A DNA stretch of 59,784 nucleotides from Ruminococcus sp. (GTDB lineage Bacteria > Bacillota > Clostridia > Oscillospirales > Ruminococcaceae): positions 1 through 59,784 of the forward strand of contig JAFXXU010000001.1 in assembly GCA_017542125.1 (NCBI GenBank), read 5' to 3'. Position 1 is the first letter of the stretch; each line of letters opens with the position of its first letter. A model generated the notes under the pieces. It was not told where the DNA came from and searched no databases. It saw nothing but the letters and a program-made list of their open reading frames with translations. Both the position numbers and the translations under genes were made by a program. Positions 25,304-32,356 of the stretch are shown one piece after another.

Positions 25304-26629
25304 CTATCTGCGCAAATGCTTATGCTGCCCCACAAACTCCAAAAACCTCTCCCTCAACTTATGAAGATTCAAAAACTCCATGACCTTCCCATACCTCGCC
25401 TTCCAGTACCCGACCTCTTCCTGCACTGACCTGAGCGTATCCCGCAGGCGGTCAACGGTCTTTTGCAAAGCGGACTTCTCCGATACGAGCGTTTTGTTTA
25501 TTTCACGCAGTTTGGCAACATCCTGCAACAGTTCATCATTTTCTCTTGTCAGCCTGCCGACAGTTTCGACCATATCCTGATTTTCTTTCTCGCTGACAAC
25601 CTGCTTTCGCGCAAGGTCAGCGACTTTTTCATAATCATCAGCCGGGAGCGTGACCTTATCGCTCAGCGACTTGCGCTTAACCTCGATAGCGTCGATCTCC
25701 ACGAGGGCAGACACTTTTTCCGCCGAGGCTTTGAGCATCTGCTGATTGACCGCCAGCTTATCCGTGACCTCTGACAACTCCGCATTTTTATCGGCAAGCT
25801 CCGAGTCCAGCTTTTCCACAGCGTCACTTTTTTCAGCAAATTCGGTGTCCAGCCGCTTTAGTGTCGAATCCGCATCATTAAGAATTGTTTGGGTATTCTC
25901 CAACAAGTGCTGCGTACATTCGACCTTATTCTCCAATCTCTCAACTTCACGAGCCCTCATCTTCTTTTTATAATCAAGGACGTCAAGGTGCTGTTCGTGC
26001 GTCCCGAGTCTCTCCCGCTCGATACCGTACCCACGCATAATCTTCGCAAGCTGCTCTTTCTCACTCTCGACCCACTGTTTTGTACAAGTATTCATCTTAC
26101 CCTCACTGGTGAAACCTTGTTGTTCCAATGCCTTTGAAAGCGAGTTCCGAGTTGACAGCCCTCTCTTTTGTTCCGTGGCGAACGGCACAAAGTCAATATG
26201 GACGTGCGGCGTTTCCTCATCCAAGTGGATCACAGCGTTGAACACCTTTATGTGCGGATTGCGCTTCTGAAAGCTCTTCACGAAATCGGTTAGGGCTTTT
26301 GTTGTAAGCAACGCTTCTTCTGTCCCGCAATGGGTGTCCTCGGTATTGCCGATTTGAAAAATCAGTTCATAAAATGGCTTCTCCTGCTTGCTGCGGTCAA
26401 TGTGTTCGTAGTAGTTTTTTATGCAGCGGTCTTTTCGTGTCTGTCGGGTGTTGTACTCTTCAAGCGCCTTATCGAAAAGTTCGTGATAGACGGTTTGAAT
26501 GTTTTCCTTAACAAGTGTGATGTTTTCTTTTACGCGGCTCTTGTCAACATTCGGGGCTATAAACTCTCGGTTATTGTGACCGATGCTCCCTTTGTCGATA
26601 CGTCCGCTTATACTTCTCTTAATAGTCAT
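25304..26629 (-). CDS. mobV: MobV-family relaxase (Mob/Pre type)
   Basis: A 441-residue plasmid-mobilization relaxase. The N-terminal catalytic domain (about 1-200) has the three-histidine metal site in AVIHLDEETPHVHIDFVP. Asn19 and the early NNREF segment correspond to the Pre family nicking region. The C-terminal half (about 215-425) is a long coiled coil with heptad Leu/Glu/Lys. The protein nicks oriT and leads the strand out with help from a co-resident conjugative machine. No coupling protein or mating-pair genes are present here, so the element is mobilizable rather than self-transmissible. Confidence 0.92.
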   Translation of the reverse strand: MTIKRSISGRIDKGSIGHNNREFIAPNVDKSRVKENITLVKENIQTVYHELFDKALEEYNTRQTRKDRCIKNYYEHIDRSKQEKPFYELIFQIGNTEDTHCGTEEALLTTKALTDFVKSFQKRNPHIKVFNAVIHLDEETPHVHIDFVPFATEQKRGLSTRNSLSKALEQQGFTSEGKMNTCTKQWVESEKEQLAKIMRGYGIERERLGTHEQHLDVLDYKKKMRAREVERLENKVECTQHLLENTQTILNDADSTLKRLDTEFAEKSDAVEKLDSELADKNAELSEVTDKLAVNQQMLKASAEKVSALVEIDAIEVKRKSLSDKVTLPADDYEKVADLARKQVVSEKENQDMVETVGRLTRENDELLQDVAKLREINKTLVSEKSALQKTVDRLRDTLRSVQEEVGYWKARYGKVMEFLNLHKLRERFLEFVGQHKHLRR

Positions 26630-26689
26630 TTCTCCTTTCGTGGGGATATCGTGTATTCGCAGAATGGGTCTGCCACTATCAACGCAAAG

Positions 26690-26760
26690 ATACTTTTGTC
26701 ACTCCTGAACGGAGCGACAAAAGCCTTTGCGGCAGGCGTTCCCCCTGCACCCCCCTTTTG
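26690..26760. other. Candidate origin of transfer (oriT)
   Basis: The gap between the relaxase and MobC-like genes holds an 11-bp hairpin with one mismatch, TTTGTCACTCC (26695-26705) and GGAGCGACAAA (26711-26721). A second small dyad, GCCTTTGCGGCAGGC, and a C-rich tract follow. The position upstream of a MobV relaxase and the hairpin-plus-C-tract layout suit an oriT. The nick site cannot be fixed by eye. Confidence 0.5.
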
Positions 26761-26811
26761 GTCGGGCTTCGCCCTCCCGTGTTTATCGGGCATACGCCCA
26801 TGCAATTTGGT

Positions 26812-27135
26812 TCAGTTTTCCTCCTTCATTCCGTCCAAGGTGACCGTTATCAGTCTTATGTTTTCAAGCAGCTTGCTGTCAACGCCAGCGCCGCTTTCAA
26901 TTCTTTTCAGCTCCGCGAGAACCTCACCCAGCTTATCTTTCAGCGCCTTGTAAACCCTCGGATTGCCCTGCACCACAATATCCCTGCACAGCAGACGGTT
27001 GGTGATGTAGTCCTGCTTGGTCAGCCCCGAAAGCGATACCGCAACATTGATTTGAGCATCCTCCTCGGGTGACACACGAAAGCCGATAGTCCGCGAACGG
27101 AACCTGCCTTTGTTATCAAGATTCTTAGCCGACAT
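26812..27135 (-). CDS. mobC: MobC-like relaxosome accessory protein
   Basis: A 107-residue protein with an N-terminal ribbon-helix-helix region (RSRTIGFRVSPEEDAQINVAV, then SGLTKQDYITNRLL). This is the usual layout of MobC-type mobilization proteins that open oriT for the relaxase. The ATG at 27135 follows AAAGGAGCGAAGAAAAGA; it overlaps the integrase stop by 11 bp. It lies just upstream of the candidate oriT and the relaxase gene. The family call is from pattern and context. Confidence 0.75.
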   Translation of the reverse strand: MSAKNLDNKGRFRSRTIGFRVSPEEDAQINVAVSLSGLTKQDYITNRLLCRDIVVQGNPRVYKALKDKLGEVLAELKRIESGAGVDSKLLENIRLITVTLDGMKEEN

Positions 27136-28210
27136 TCTTTTCTTCGCTCCTTTCAAAATCAAGCCTCTCCGCCATTTCTACCTGCTTTGAGGGAAACAGG
27201 TGAGCATAGCGGTATGTGATCTCAATGCTTTCATGACCGACACGGTCAGCGATTGCCACCGCAGAGAACCCCATTTCGATCAGAAGAGAAACATGACTGT
27301 GCCGCAGATCGTGAACCCGAATCCGCTTGACTCCTGCAGCTTTCGAGCCCCTGTCCATTTCTCGGTGGAGATAGCTTTTGGTGACTTCAAATAGCCTATC
27401 AGTAGGTTTAAGGCTGTACTGCATTTTAATGTAGTCGCTAAGTTCGTCACATAGGAATCTCGGGATTTTTACAACCCGATTGCTCTTCGCGGTCTTGGGT
27501 GAGGTGATAAGGTCTTTCCCTTTCAATCGCTGATAGGATTTATTGACCGTGATCGTTCCTTTTTTGAGATCAATGTCATTCGGCGTGAGCGCAAGCAGCT
27601 CGCCCACACGAAGTCCGCACCAGTAAAGGATCTCAAAAGCATAGTATGACCTCGGCTTGTCCATTATCGCTTCCGCAAAGCGCAGATACTCAGCCTTTGT
27701 CCAGAAACTCATTTCCTTTGCGTTCTTCACACCAATGCTCCCCGCCTTCGCTGCGGGATTTGACGGCAGATTGTAGAACCTGACCGCATGATTGAAAATT
27801 GCAGATATCTGATTGTGTACAGTTTTCAGATAGGTCTCCGAATAGGGCTTGCCGTTTTTGTTCTTGTGCCGCAGCAACTCGTTCTGCCATGCAAGCACGT
27901 CCTTTGACTTTATCTCGCTGATAGGCTTGTCACCGAAATACGGGAGTATCTTGGTTTTGATGATATGCTCCTTGCCCTCCCAGGTGGTCTGTTTCAGACG
28001 TCCTTTTACATCATTGGCATAGATCTCGTAAAAGCTGCTGAAGGTCATATCGAGATCATTTGACGATTGCAGCAGAAAACTACGCTCCCAGTTCTGTGCC
28101 TCCCTTTTGGTAGAGAATCCACGCTTGCACTTCTGCTTGTGCTTGCCCTGCCAGTCGTCATACCTCACCATAGCGTACCACGAGCCGTTGCTGTCTTTAT
28201 ATATAGGCAT
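27125..28210 (-). CDS. int: Tyrosine recombinase (integrase) of the element
   Basis: A 361-residue phage-type integrase. An N-terminal arm-binding domain (YAMVRYDDWQGKHKQK...) and a SAM-like core-binding domain come first. The catalytic domain has the first Arg in CGLRVGELLAL, the HDLRHSHVSLL box and GHESIEITYRYAHL with the nucleophilic tyrosine. The ATG at 28210 follows AAAAGGAGGAATA; a frame from 28261 would overlap the excisionase gene. It would catalyse integration into, and excision from, the guaA end. The order xis-int-mobC-mobV is compact and probably one transcript from 28490. Confidence 0.95.
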   Translation of the reverse strand: MPIYKDSNGSWYAMVRYDDWQGKHKQKCKRGFSTKREAQNWERSFLLQSSNDLDMTFSSFYEIYANDVKGRLKQTTWEGKEHIIKTKILPYFGDKPISEIKSKDVLAWQNELLRHKNKNGKPYSETYLKTVHNQISAIFNHAVRFYNLPSNPAAKAGSIGVKNAKEMSFWTKAEYLRFAEAIMDKPRSYYAFEILYWCGLRVGELLALTPNDIDLKKGTITVNKSYQRLKGKDLITSPKTAKSNRVVKIPRFLCDELSDYIKMQYSLKPTDRLFEVTKSYLHREMDRGSKAAGVKRIRVHDLRHSHVSLLIEMGFSAVAIADRVGHESIEITYRYAHLFPSKQVEMAERLDFERSEEKNVG

Positions 28211-28211
28211 A

Positions 28212-28406
28212 TTATTCCTCCTTTTCATTTCTGCCGAAGAATCGCTGATAGAAATACTCACGGCTCACACGCCCCGATATCGTCATAAAGCCCTGAACCT
28301 TCAGCTCATCGTTCAGTATCTTGATGATCTTGTAGGCGTAAGGCACCGACACTTGCAGCTCCTCTGCCACCTCTTGTACTCTGATAAACTTGTTTTTCAT
28401 TTGCAT
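28212..28406 (-). CDS. xis: Excisionase-like / helix-turn-helix protein
   Basis: A 64-residue basic protein with a winged helix-turn-helix look (FIRVQEVAEELQVSVPYAYKII). It sits directly before the integrase, where excisionases of such elements are found. The first ATG (28406) is only 2 bp after AAAGGGGA, so ATG 28400 may be the true start. It is led by the divergent promoter at 28467-28495. It probably tips the integrase toward excision, which is inferred from position. Confidence 0.7.
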   Translation of the reverse strand: MQMKNKFIRVQEVAEELQVSVPYAYKIIKILNDELKVQGFMTISGRVSREYFYQRFFGRNEKEE

Positions 28407-28466
28407 TTCCCCTTTCTATCTCTCTTATACAGGCACTAAGCTATTATGCTTAATATCCTGATTCAT

Positions 28467-28568
28467 ATTATACTAAACAAATTTGCTTTTGTCAACCCCT
28501 TTCTCACAAAATATTTAAACTTTTTTGTTAAATATCTCTTGACAAAGTCTAAACAAATATGCTATAAT
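28467..28568. promoter_or_regulatory. Divergent promoters with matched operators (lysogeny-type switch)
   Basis: The minus promoter has TTGACA at 28490-28495 and TATAAT at 28467-28472, spacing 17 bp. The plus promoter has TTGACA at 28539-28544 and TATAAT at 28563-28568, spacing 18 bp. A 15-mer differing at one base, CTAAACAAATTTGCT (28473-28487) and CTAAACAAATATGCT (28549-28563), lies in the spacer of each promoter. Between them is an 8-bp dyad, ATATTTAA and TTAAATAT. One repressor bound at the 15-mers could shut both promoters. Confidence 0.75.
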
Positions 28569-28595
28569 GGAGAAAACACGATTAGGAGTGATCTT

Positions 28596-29075
28596 ATGGC
28601 AATAGGCGAACGCATCAAACGCATCCGCACAATGCGCGGAATGACACTTAAATATCTCGGTGAGGCTGTCGGATTTCCGGCTAATAATGCTGATGTGCGT
28701 ATGGCGCAGTACGAGAAAGGCACCCGCACGCCCAAAGCAGACTTAACTAAGCAGATAGCCGATGTTCTCGGTGTTGCTCCCGAAACGCTTGATGTTCCGA
28801 ATATCGAAAGCTATCTCGGTGTAATGCACACGCTCTTTGCTTTGGAGGACACCTTCGGCTTGAAGATAGACAAGCTCGACGGTGAGGTCTGCATACGACT
28901 CGATAAAGAAAGCAAGGACTTCCTCGCTATGGCAGAGATGTTCAAGGCGTGGGAAGATAAAGCCGAGCAGCTTCGAAGCGGCGAGATCACTAAAGAAGAG
29001 TATGATGACTGGAGATACAACTACCCTAACTCCGATACTTCGGGGACTTTTAAGAAGATCTCATCATTTGACTGA
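28596..29075 (+). CDS. CI-like repressor of the element
   Basis: A 159-residue protein with an N-terminal Cro/CI helix-turn-helix (IGERIKRIRTMRGMTLKYLGEAVG), then a C-terminal acidic alpha-helical region. No peptidase motif for self-cleavage is seen. The ATG at 28596 follows TTAGGAGTGATCTT; an upstream frame from 28446 would run through the promoters. It is transcribed divergently from xis-int-mob, so it probably controls excision and transfer through the paired operators. Confidence 0.85.
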   Translation: MAIGERIKRIRTMRGMTLKYLGEAVGFPANNADVRMAQYEKGTRTPKADLTKQIADVLGVAPETLDVPNIESYLGVMHTLFALEDTFGLKIDKLDGEVCIRLDKESKDFLAMAEMFKAWEDKAEQLRSGEITKEEYDDWRYNYPNSDTSGTFKKISSFD

Positions 29076-29101
29076 CCACCTCCTAACAGAGACATAACAA
29101 A

Positions 29102-29135
29102 AAAGACCTTGCCCGATCCGTCAGGCAAGGTCTTT
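29102..29135 (+). terminator. Terminator after the repressor gene
   Basis: AAAGACCTTGCC (29102-29113) pairs perfectly with GGCAAGGTCTTT (29124-29135). A run of A precedes and T follow, so it may act on both strands. Confidence 0.85.
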
Positions 29136-29197
29136 CAAATCAGAGTAGATGTACCTCATAACCGCTTGGTACGAGGAATAAAACTCGTTTTGGAAGT

Positions 29198-29214
29198 GTT
29201 ATCAAATTGTTATC
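29198..29214 (+). repeat. Terminal direct repeat of the element, right copy
   Basis: GTTATCAAATTGTTATC, the near-identical partner of 17074-17090. It lies 64 bp from the proposed attR core. Confidence 0.5.
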
Positions 29215-29273
29215 AGAGAGGGTGTGCAGGATGCGGAAACGACGCATCTGCGCGGTTTGATGGGGTGGTGAGA

Positions 29274-30254
29274 TCACTCCCACTCGATCGTCGCGCTCGG
29301 CTTCGGCGTGAGGTCGTAGAGCACGCGGTTCACGTTGGCTACCTCGTGGGTGATGCGGTCGGTGATGTGCTCCAGCAGCTCAAAGGGCACGTTCTCCACG
29401 GTGGCGGTCATGGCGTCCTTGGTGTTCACGGCGCGGATGATAACGGGGTACGCAAAGGTGCGTTTGCCGTCCTTGACGCCTACCGACATAAAGTCGGGGA
29501 CTGCGGTGAAATACTGCCATACCTTGCCCTCGAGGCCGTTCTTTGCGAATTCCTCGCGGAGGATGGCATCGCTCTCGCGGACAGCCTCAAGACGCTCGCG
29601 GGTGATGGCGCCCAGGCATCTTACTCCCAGACCGGGGCCGGGGAAGGGCTGACGGTAAACCATGCTGTCGGGCAGACCCAGAGCCTTGCCCACAACTCTT
29701 ACCTCGTCCTTGAACAGCAGCTTTACGGGCTCTACCAGCTCGAATTTCAGGTCGTCGGGCAGGCCGCCCACGTTGTGGTGAGCCTTTACACCGTCGCTCT
29801 CCAGGATGTCGGGGTAGATGGTCCCCTGAGCAAGGAACTCGATGCCGTCCAGCTTCCGGGCTTCCTCTTCAAAGACTCTGATGAACTCGGCGCCGATGAT
29901 CTTGCGTTTCTTCTCCGGCTCGGCAACTCCTGCCAGCTTGTCGAGGAAGCGGTCAACTGCATCCACATAGATGAGGTTGGCGTTCATCTGATCGCGGAAG
30001 ACCTCCACTACCTGCTCGGGCTCGCCCTTGCGGAGCAGACCGTGGTTAACGTGTACGCAGACCAGCTGCTGACCTACCGCCCTGATGAGCAGAGCAGCCA
30101 CTACGGAGCTGTCAACTCCGCCGGAGAGCGCCAGCAGCACCTTCTTGTCGCCTATCTGGGCGCGGAGCTCCTTGATCTTCTCCTCGATAAAGGCGTTGGC
30201 AAGGGCTGCATTGGTGATCCTTTCCATTGATCCGGGTCTTACATTTGAACTCAT
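29274..30254 (-). CDS. guaA: GMP synthase ATP-pyrophosphatase subunit (GuaA without amidotransferase)
   Basis: A 326-residue protein that activates XMP with ATP for amination to GMP. The PP-loop [17 protein letters not shown] is near residue 40. [16 protein letters not shown] and the C-terminal dimerisation end [10 protein letters not shown] follow. The glutaminase domain (about 190 residues) that normally precedes this in bacteria is absent. The gene has its own promoter and an AGGAG site 7 bp before ATG 30254, so it is complete rather than truncated. It resembles the archaeal GuaAb half. It may use a separate amidotransferase subunit encoded elsewhere, or free ammonia. Confidence 0.9.
   Translation of the reverse strand: MSSNVRPGSMERITNAALANAFIEEKIKELRAQIGDKKVLLALSGGVDSSVVAALLIRAVGQQLVCVHVNHGLLRKGEPEQVVEVFRDQMNANLIYVDAVDRFLDKLAGVAEPEKKRKIIGAEFIRVFEEEARKLDGIEFLAQGTIYPDILESDGVKAHHNVGGLPDDLKFELVEPVKLLFKDEVRVVGKALGLPDSMVYRQPFPGPGLGVRCLGAITRERLEAVRESDAILREEFAKNGLEGKVWQYFTAVPDFMSVGVKDGKRTFAYPVIIRAVNTKDAMTATVENVPFELLEHITDRITHEVANVNRVLYDLTPKPSATIEWE
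29278..29285. other. Candidate right attachment site (attR) in guaA
   Basis: TCCCACTC, the core shared with 16953-16960, covers the last Glu-Trp-Glu codons of guaA. Integrating here keeps guaA intact and explains why the integrase gene region faces this end. Confidence 0.55.
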
Positions 30255-30307
30255 AAGCATTCTCCTGTTCCGTTCCTCCAACGGGTGAGGAACAATTTTT
30301 TACGCTG

Positions 30308-30330
30308 CCGGAGAGGCAAAGCCCCTCCGG
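30308..30330 (-). promoter_or_regulatory. Leader hairpin of guaA
   Basis: CCGGAGAGGCAAAGCCCCTCCGG forms a 10-bp stem with one wobble around a 3-base loop in the untranslated leader of guaA. No purine riboswitch consensus is present. It may shield the leader or attenuate transcription. Confidence 0.45.
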
Positions 30331-30343
30331 AAAGATCACATTC

Positions 30344-30372
30344 ATTATACCATAACAGCAGTCGGATGTCAA
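30344..30372 (-). promoter_or_regulatory. guaA promoter
   Basis: On the minus strand TTGACA (30367-30372) and TATAAT (30344-30349) lie 17 bp apart, a consensus promoter about 90 bp upstream of the start codon. Confidence 0.85.
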
Positions 30373-30412
30373 CGGAAATTTACCGGGTGCGGACCTGCAA
30401 TGTTATCATATG

Positions 30413-31195
30413 TTAACCCAGAGACACGTCAAGGATCATCATTATGATAAATCCCAGCATTACCCCCATAGTCCCCAGATGGCCCGCCCCGAGATGCGCC
30501 TCCGGGATCAGCTCCTCCACCACGACGTAGAGCATGGCTCCCGCCGCGAATGCCAGCAGCCAGGGCATCAGCGCCGCGATATGCCCCGCCGCCAGAACGG
30601 TCAGCACTCCGGCTATGGGCTCAACTATCCCCGAAAGCGCCCCGCAGAGGAAGGCCTTCCCCCGGCTCATACCCGTCTGCCGCAGAGGGAGGGAGATAGC
30701 CGCCCCCTCCGGGAAATTCTGTATCCCGATGCCAACAGCCAATGCTATCGCCGCCGCCATAGCCTCGGCTGTGCCGCTGCTGCCGGTGAGGGCGAAGGCA
30801 AGCCCCACCGCCATCCCCTCGGGGATGTTGTGCAGCGTCACCGCAAAGACCAGCAGGGCAGTCTTACCCAGCCCCCTCCGGAGGCTCCCTTCCTCCGCAG
30901 GACGGAAAAAGGGCATGAGCCGGTCGAAAAGCATCAGGAACAGCACCCCGGCTATCAGCCCCGCCGCCGCCGGGAGCCAGGCCGTCAGCCCCCGTTCCCC
31001 GGCAAGCTCGATGGAGGGTATCAGCAGCGACCATACCGAGGCAGCGATCATCACCCCCGCCGCAAACCCCAGAAATATCCGCTGAACAGCCTCTCCCGAG
31101 CTGCCGCGCCTCATAAAGAATACCATTGCCGCCCCGAGAGCGGTCATAAGAAAAGTAAAGCCCGTCGCAGCCAGCGACAGCAGTACCGTATGCAT
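30413..31195 (-). CDS. ZIP-family metal transporter
   Basis: A 260-residue membrane protein with about eight helices. The metal-binding helices carry TLHNIPEGMAVGLAFAL and IQNFPEGAAISLPLR, the HNxPEG hallmark of ZIP transporters. A third conserved acidic motif reads YVVVEELIPE. It imports zinc or other divalent metals; bacterial ZupT-like proteins are broad. The ATG at 31195 follows AAAGGAG with a 10-bp gap; a TTG three codons earlier is too close to it. A perfect 20-bp palindrome lies 36 bp upstream and may be its metal-sensing operator. Confidence 0.92.
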   Translation of the reverse strand: MHTVLLSLAATGFTFLMTALGAAMVFFMRRGSSGEAVQRIFLGFAAGVMIAASVWSLLIPSIELAGERGLTAWLPAAAGLIAGVLFLMLFDRLMPFFRPAEEGSLRRGLGKTALLVFAVTLHNIPEGMAVGLAFALTGSSGTAEAMAAAIALAVGIGIQNFPEGAAISLPLRQTGMSRGKAFLCGALSGIVEPIAGVLTVLAAGHIAALMPWLLAFAAGAMLYVVVEELIPEAHLGAGHLGTMGVMLGFIIMMILDVSLG

Positions 31196-31230
31196 CTGTA
31201 TCAAGCTCCTTTACCTTTTATAATATAGCC

Positions 31231-31250
31231 GGTCTCAAAGCTTTGAGACC
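31231..31250. promoter_or_regulatory. Perfect 20-bp palindrome upstream of the ZIP gene
   Basis: GGTCTCAAAGCTTTGAGACC reads the same on both strands. It lies upstream of a TATATT/TATTAT -10-like stretch (31217-31227) for the ZIP gene, where a -35 box is missing. A regulator binding here could activate or repress ZIP expression. As RNA it would also fold to a hairpin. Confidence 0.6.
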
Positions 31251-31260
31251 CGCATACTTA

Positions 31261-31387
31261 CGGAACGGTTCTACAATTCTGAGATCCGGGTCTCTCCGGC
31301 TTTTGGTCAGTCCTCGCCGCGTGCTGCGGGGAGGGCATTTTCCGCCGGGTCTTACAATTGACTGCTTTTATTACAAGCACCGTTCCG
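31261..31387. other. Structured intergenic region, possible non-coding RNA
   Basis: A 127-base, GC-rich block is closed by a perfect 9-bp pair, CGGAACGGT (31261-31269) and ACCGTTCCG (31379-31387). Inside are CCGG/CCGG, a CAGTC/GACTG pair, and CCTCGCCGC against GCGGGGAGG. That layout is a stem with two or three branches. I match it to no riboswitch family. It lies upstream of both flanking genes and could be a leader of the ZIP gene on minus or a separate RNA. Confidence 0.4.
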
Positions 31388-31466
31388 GCACTTCTATATT
31401 TTATGCCCGGGGAGCCTGTCCTGCCCGGCTTCGGTTAAATTACTCAAAAAGGTTCAAATAATCCTA

Positions 31467-31495
31467 TTGTAATTAGTGAAGATATATGATATAAT
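31467..31495 (+). promoter_or_regulatory. Promoter of the 31531 membrane protein gene
   Basis: TTGTAA (31467-31472) and TATAAT (31490-31495) lie 17 bp apart, close to the start codon of the next gene. Confidence 0.75.
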
Positions 31496-31530
31496 TATTA
31501 TGAGTAATAATGAGAAGAGGTGAGCGGTGC

Positions 31531-32127
31531 TTGGATTCATTGGAGTTTTTGCTTTATACACTGGGCAGGATCGGCCTGATGATAGCCTGCGCCGCGTTTG
31601 CGGTGTTTACGGGTATGGTGCTTTGCCCTGCGGTGATAACCCTGCTCCCCGAAGGCACCGTGAGAGACACTCTGATCGACTCGACGCTCAGGTCGGGTAT
31701 CGCATTTATCGTCATGCTGGGGCTGCTGCTGGTCATCTTCATAGATGACGGCAAGAAGCACGCTGCCTATGAGATCTGGAGCAGCGTGAATATCACGATA
31801 ACCCTGATCTTTATGGTGATGCTCTACTTCGTTCCTTCCATTTTCCGGGAATCCTTTGAGCCCGACGGAAAGGCCAATGCCTTTTACGAGGTCTCCTATT
31901 TCCCCTTTGAATGGCTGGGGACCAAGCTGGGAGCGGAATTCATCGTCAGCGTGATGATCGGGCTCGGCATTGTCGCGGCACTGCTTTTCGGAGGATATAC
32001 GGCTGCTTATAAAAGGTATGCCAAGCTGCACCCGTTCATTCTCCGCCATTCCGTGCAGAGCGAAAGTCAGTCAAACGATGAGGAGGAGGCAGAGGGATCC
32101 GAGGATATGAATATGTTAAATGAATGA
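31531..32127 (+). CDS. Membrane protein of unknown function
   Basis: About 198 residues with four predicted membrane helices: near LGRIGLMIACAAFAVF, GIAFIVMLGLLLVIF, ITITLIFMVMLYFV and FIVSVMIGLGIVAALLF. A cytosolic, Glu-rich tail of about 35 residues ends it (QSNDEEEAEGSED). I recognise no family. A TTG start at 31531 is 7 bp after GAGGTGA. An ATG at 31510 lacks a ribosome binding site and is so close to the -10 box that it is less likely. It is monocistronic between the ZIP gene and the pilus cluster. Confidence 0.65.
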   Translation: MDSLEFLLYTLGRIGLMIACAAFAVFTGMVLCPAVITLLPEGTVRDTLIDSTLRSGIAFIVMLGLLLVIFIDDGKKHAAYEIWSSVNITITLIFMVMLYFVPSIFRESFEPDGKANAFYEVSYFPFEWLGTKLGAEFIVSVMIGLGIVAALLFGGYTAAYKRYAKLHPFILRHSVQSESQSNDEEEAEGSEDMNMLNE

Positions 32128-32247
32128 AACAGTACATCTGGGGTAAATATTGGACGCTTAAAGGCGCCCTTGTAGGTTTTGTTCAATTGTGATAAAAATA
32201 TAGGGGATAATTTGTTAATTAAAATATAAAAAAATTTAATTTTTTCC

Positions 32248-32276
32248 TTGATTATTATAACGAAAAATGTTATAAT
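32248..32276 (+). promoter_or_regulatory. Promoter of the pilus cluster with overlapping dyad
   Basis: TTGATT (32248-32253) and TATAAT (32271-32276) lie 17 bp apart. An 8-bp inverted repeat, ATTATAAC (32254-32261) and GTTATAAT (32269-32276), covers the spacer and -10 box. The 80-base leader does not fit the c-di-GMP riboswitch consensus. Confidence 0.65.
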
Positions 32277-32356
32277 TATAAAAATACGATTTGTGTCATT
32301 GTGCCCATTTGCGCAAAATACAGACCGTGTGACACAGTGGAGGTGTAACCAGAAAA

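Noticed and set aside
29109-30230. 373-residue frame on plus strand opposite guaA
   Set aside because: Antisense to GuaA with the PP-loop intact; no start signal and biased composition.
32277-32356. Cyclic di-GMP riboswitch in the pilC leader
   Set aside because: The leader lacks the GEMM consensus blocks (GCAAA...ACGGG-type) and is only 80 bases long.
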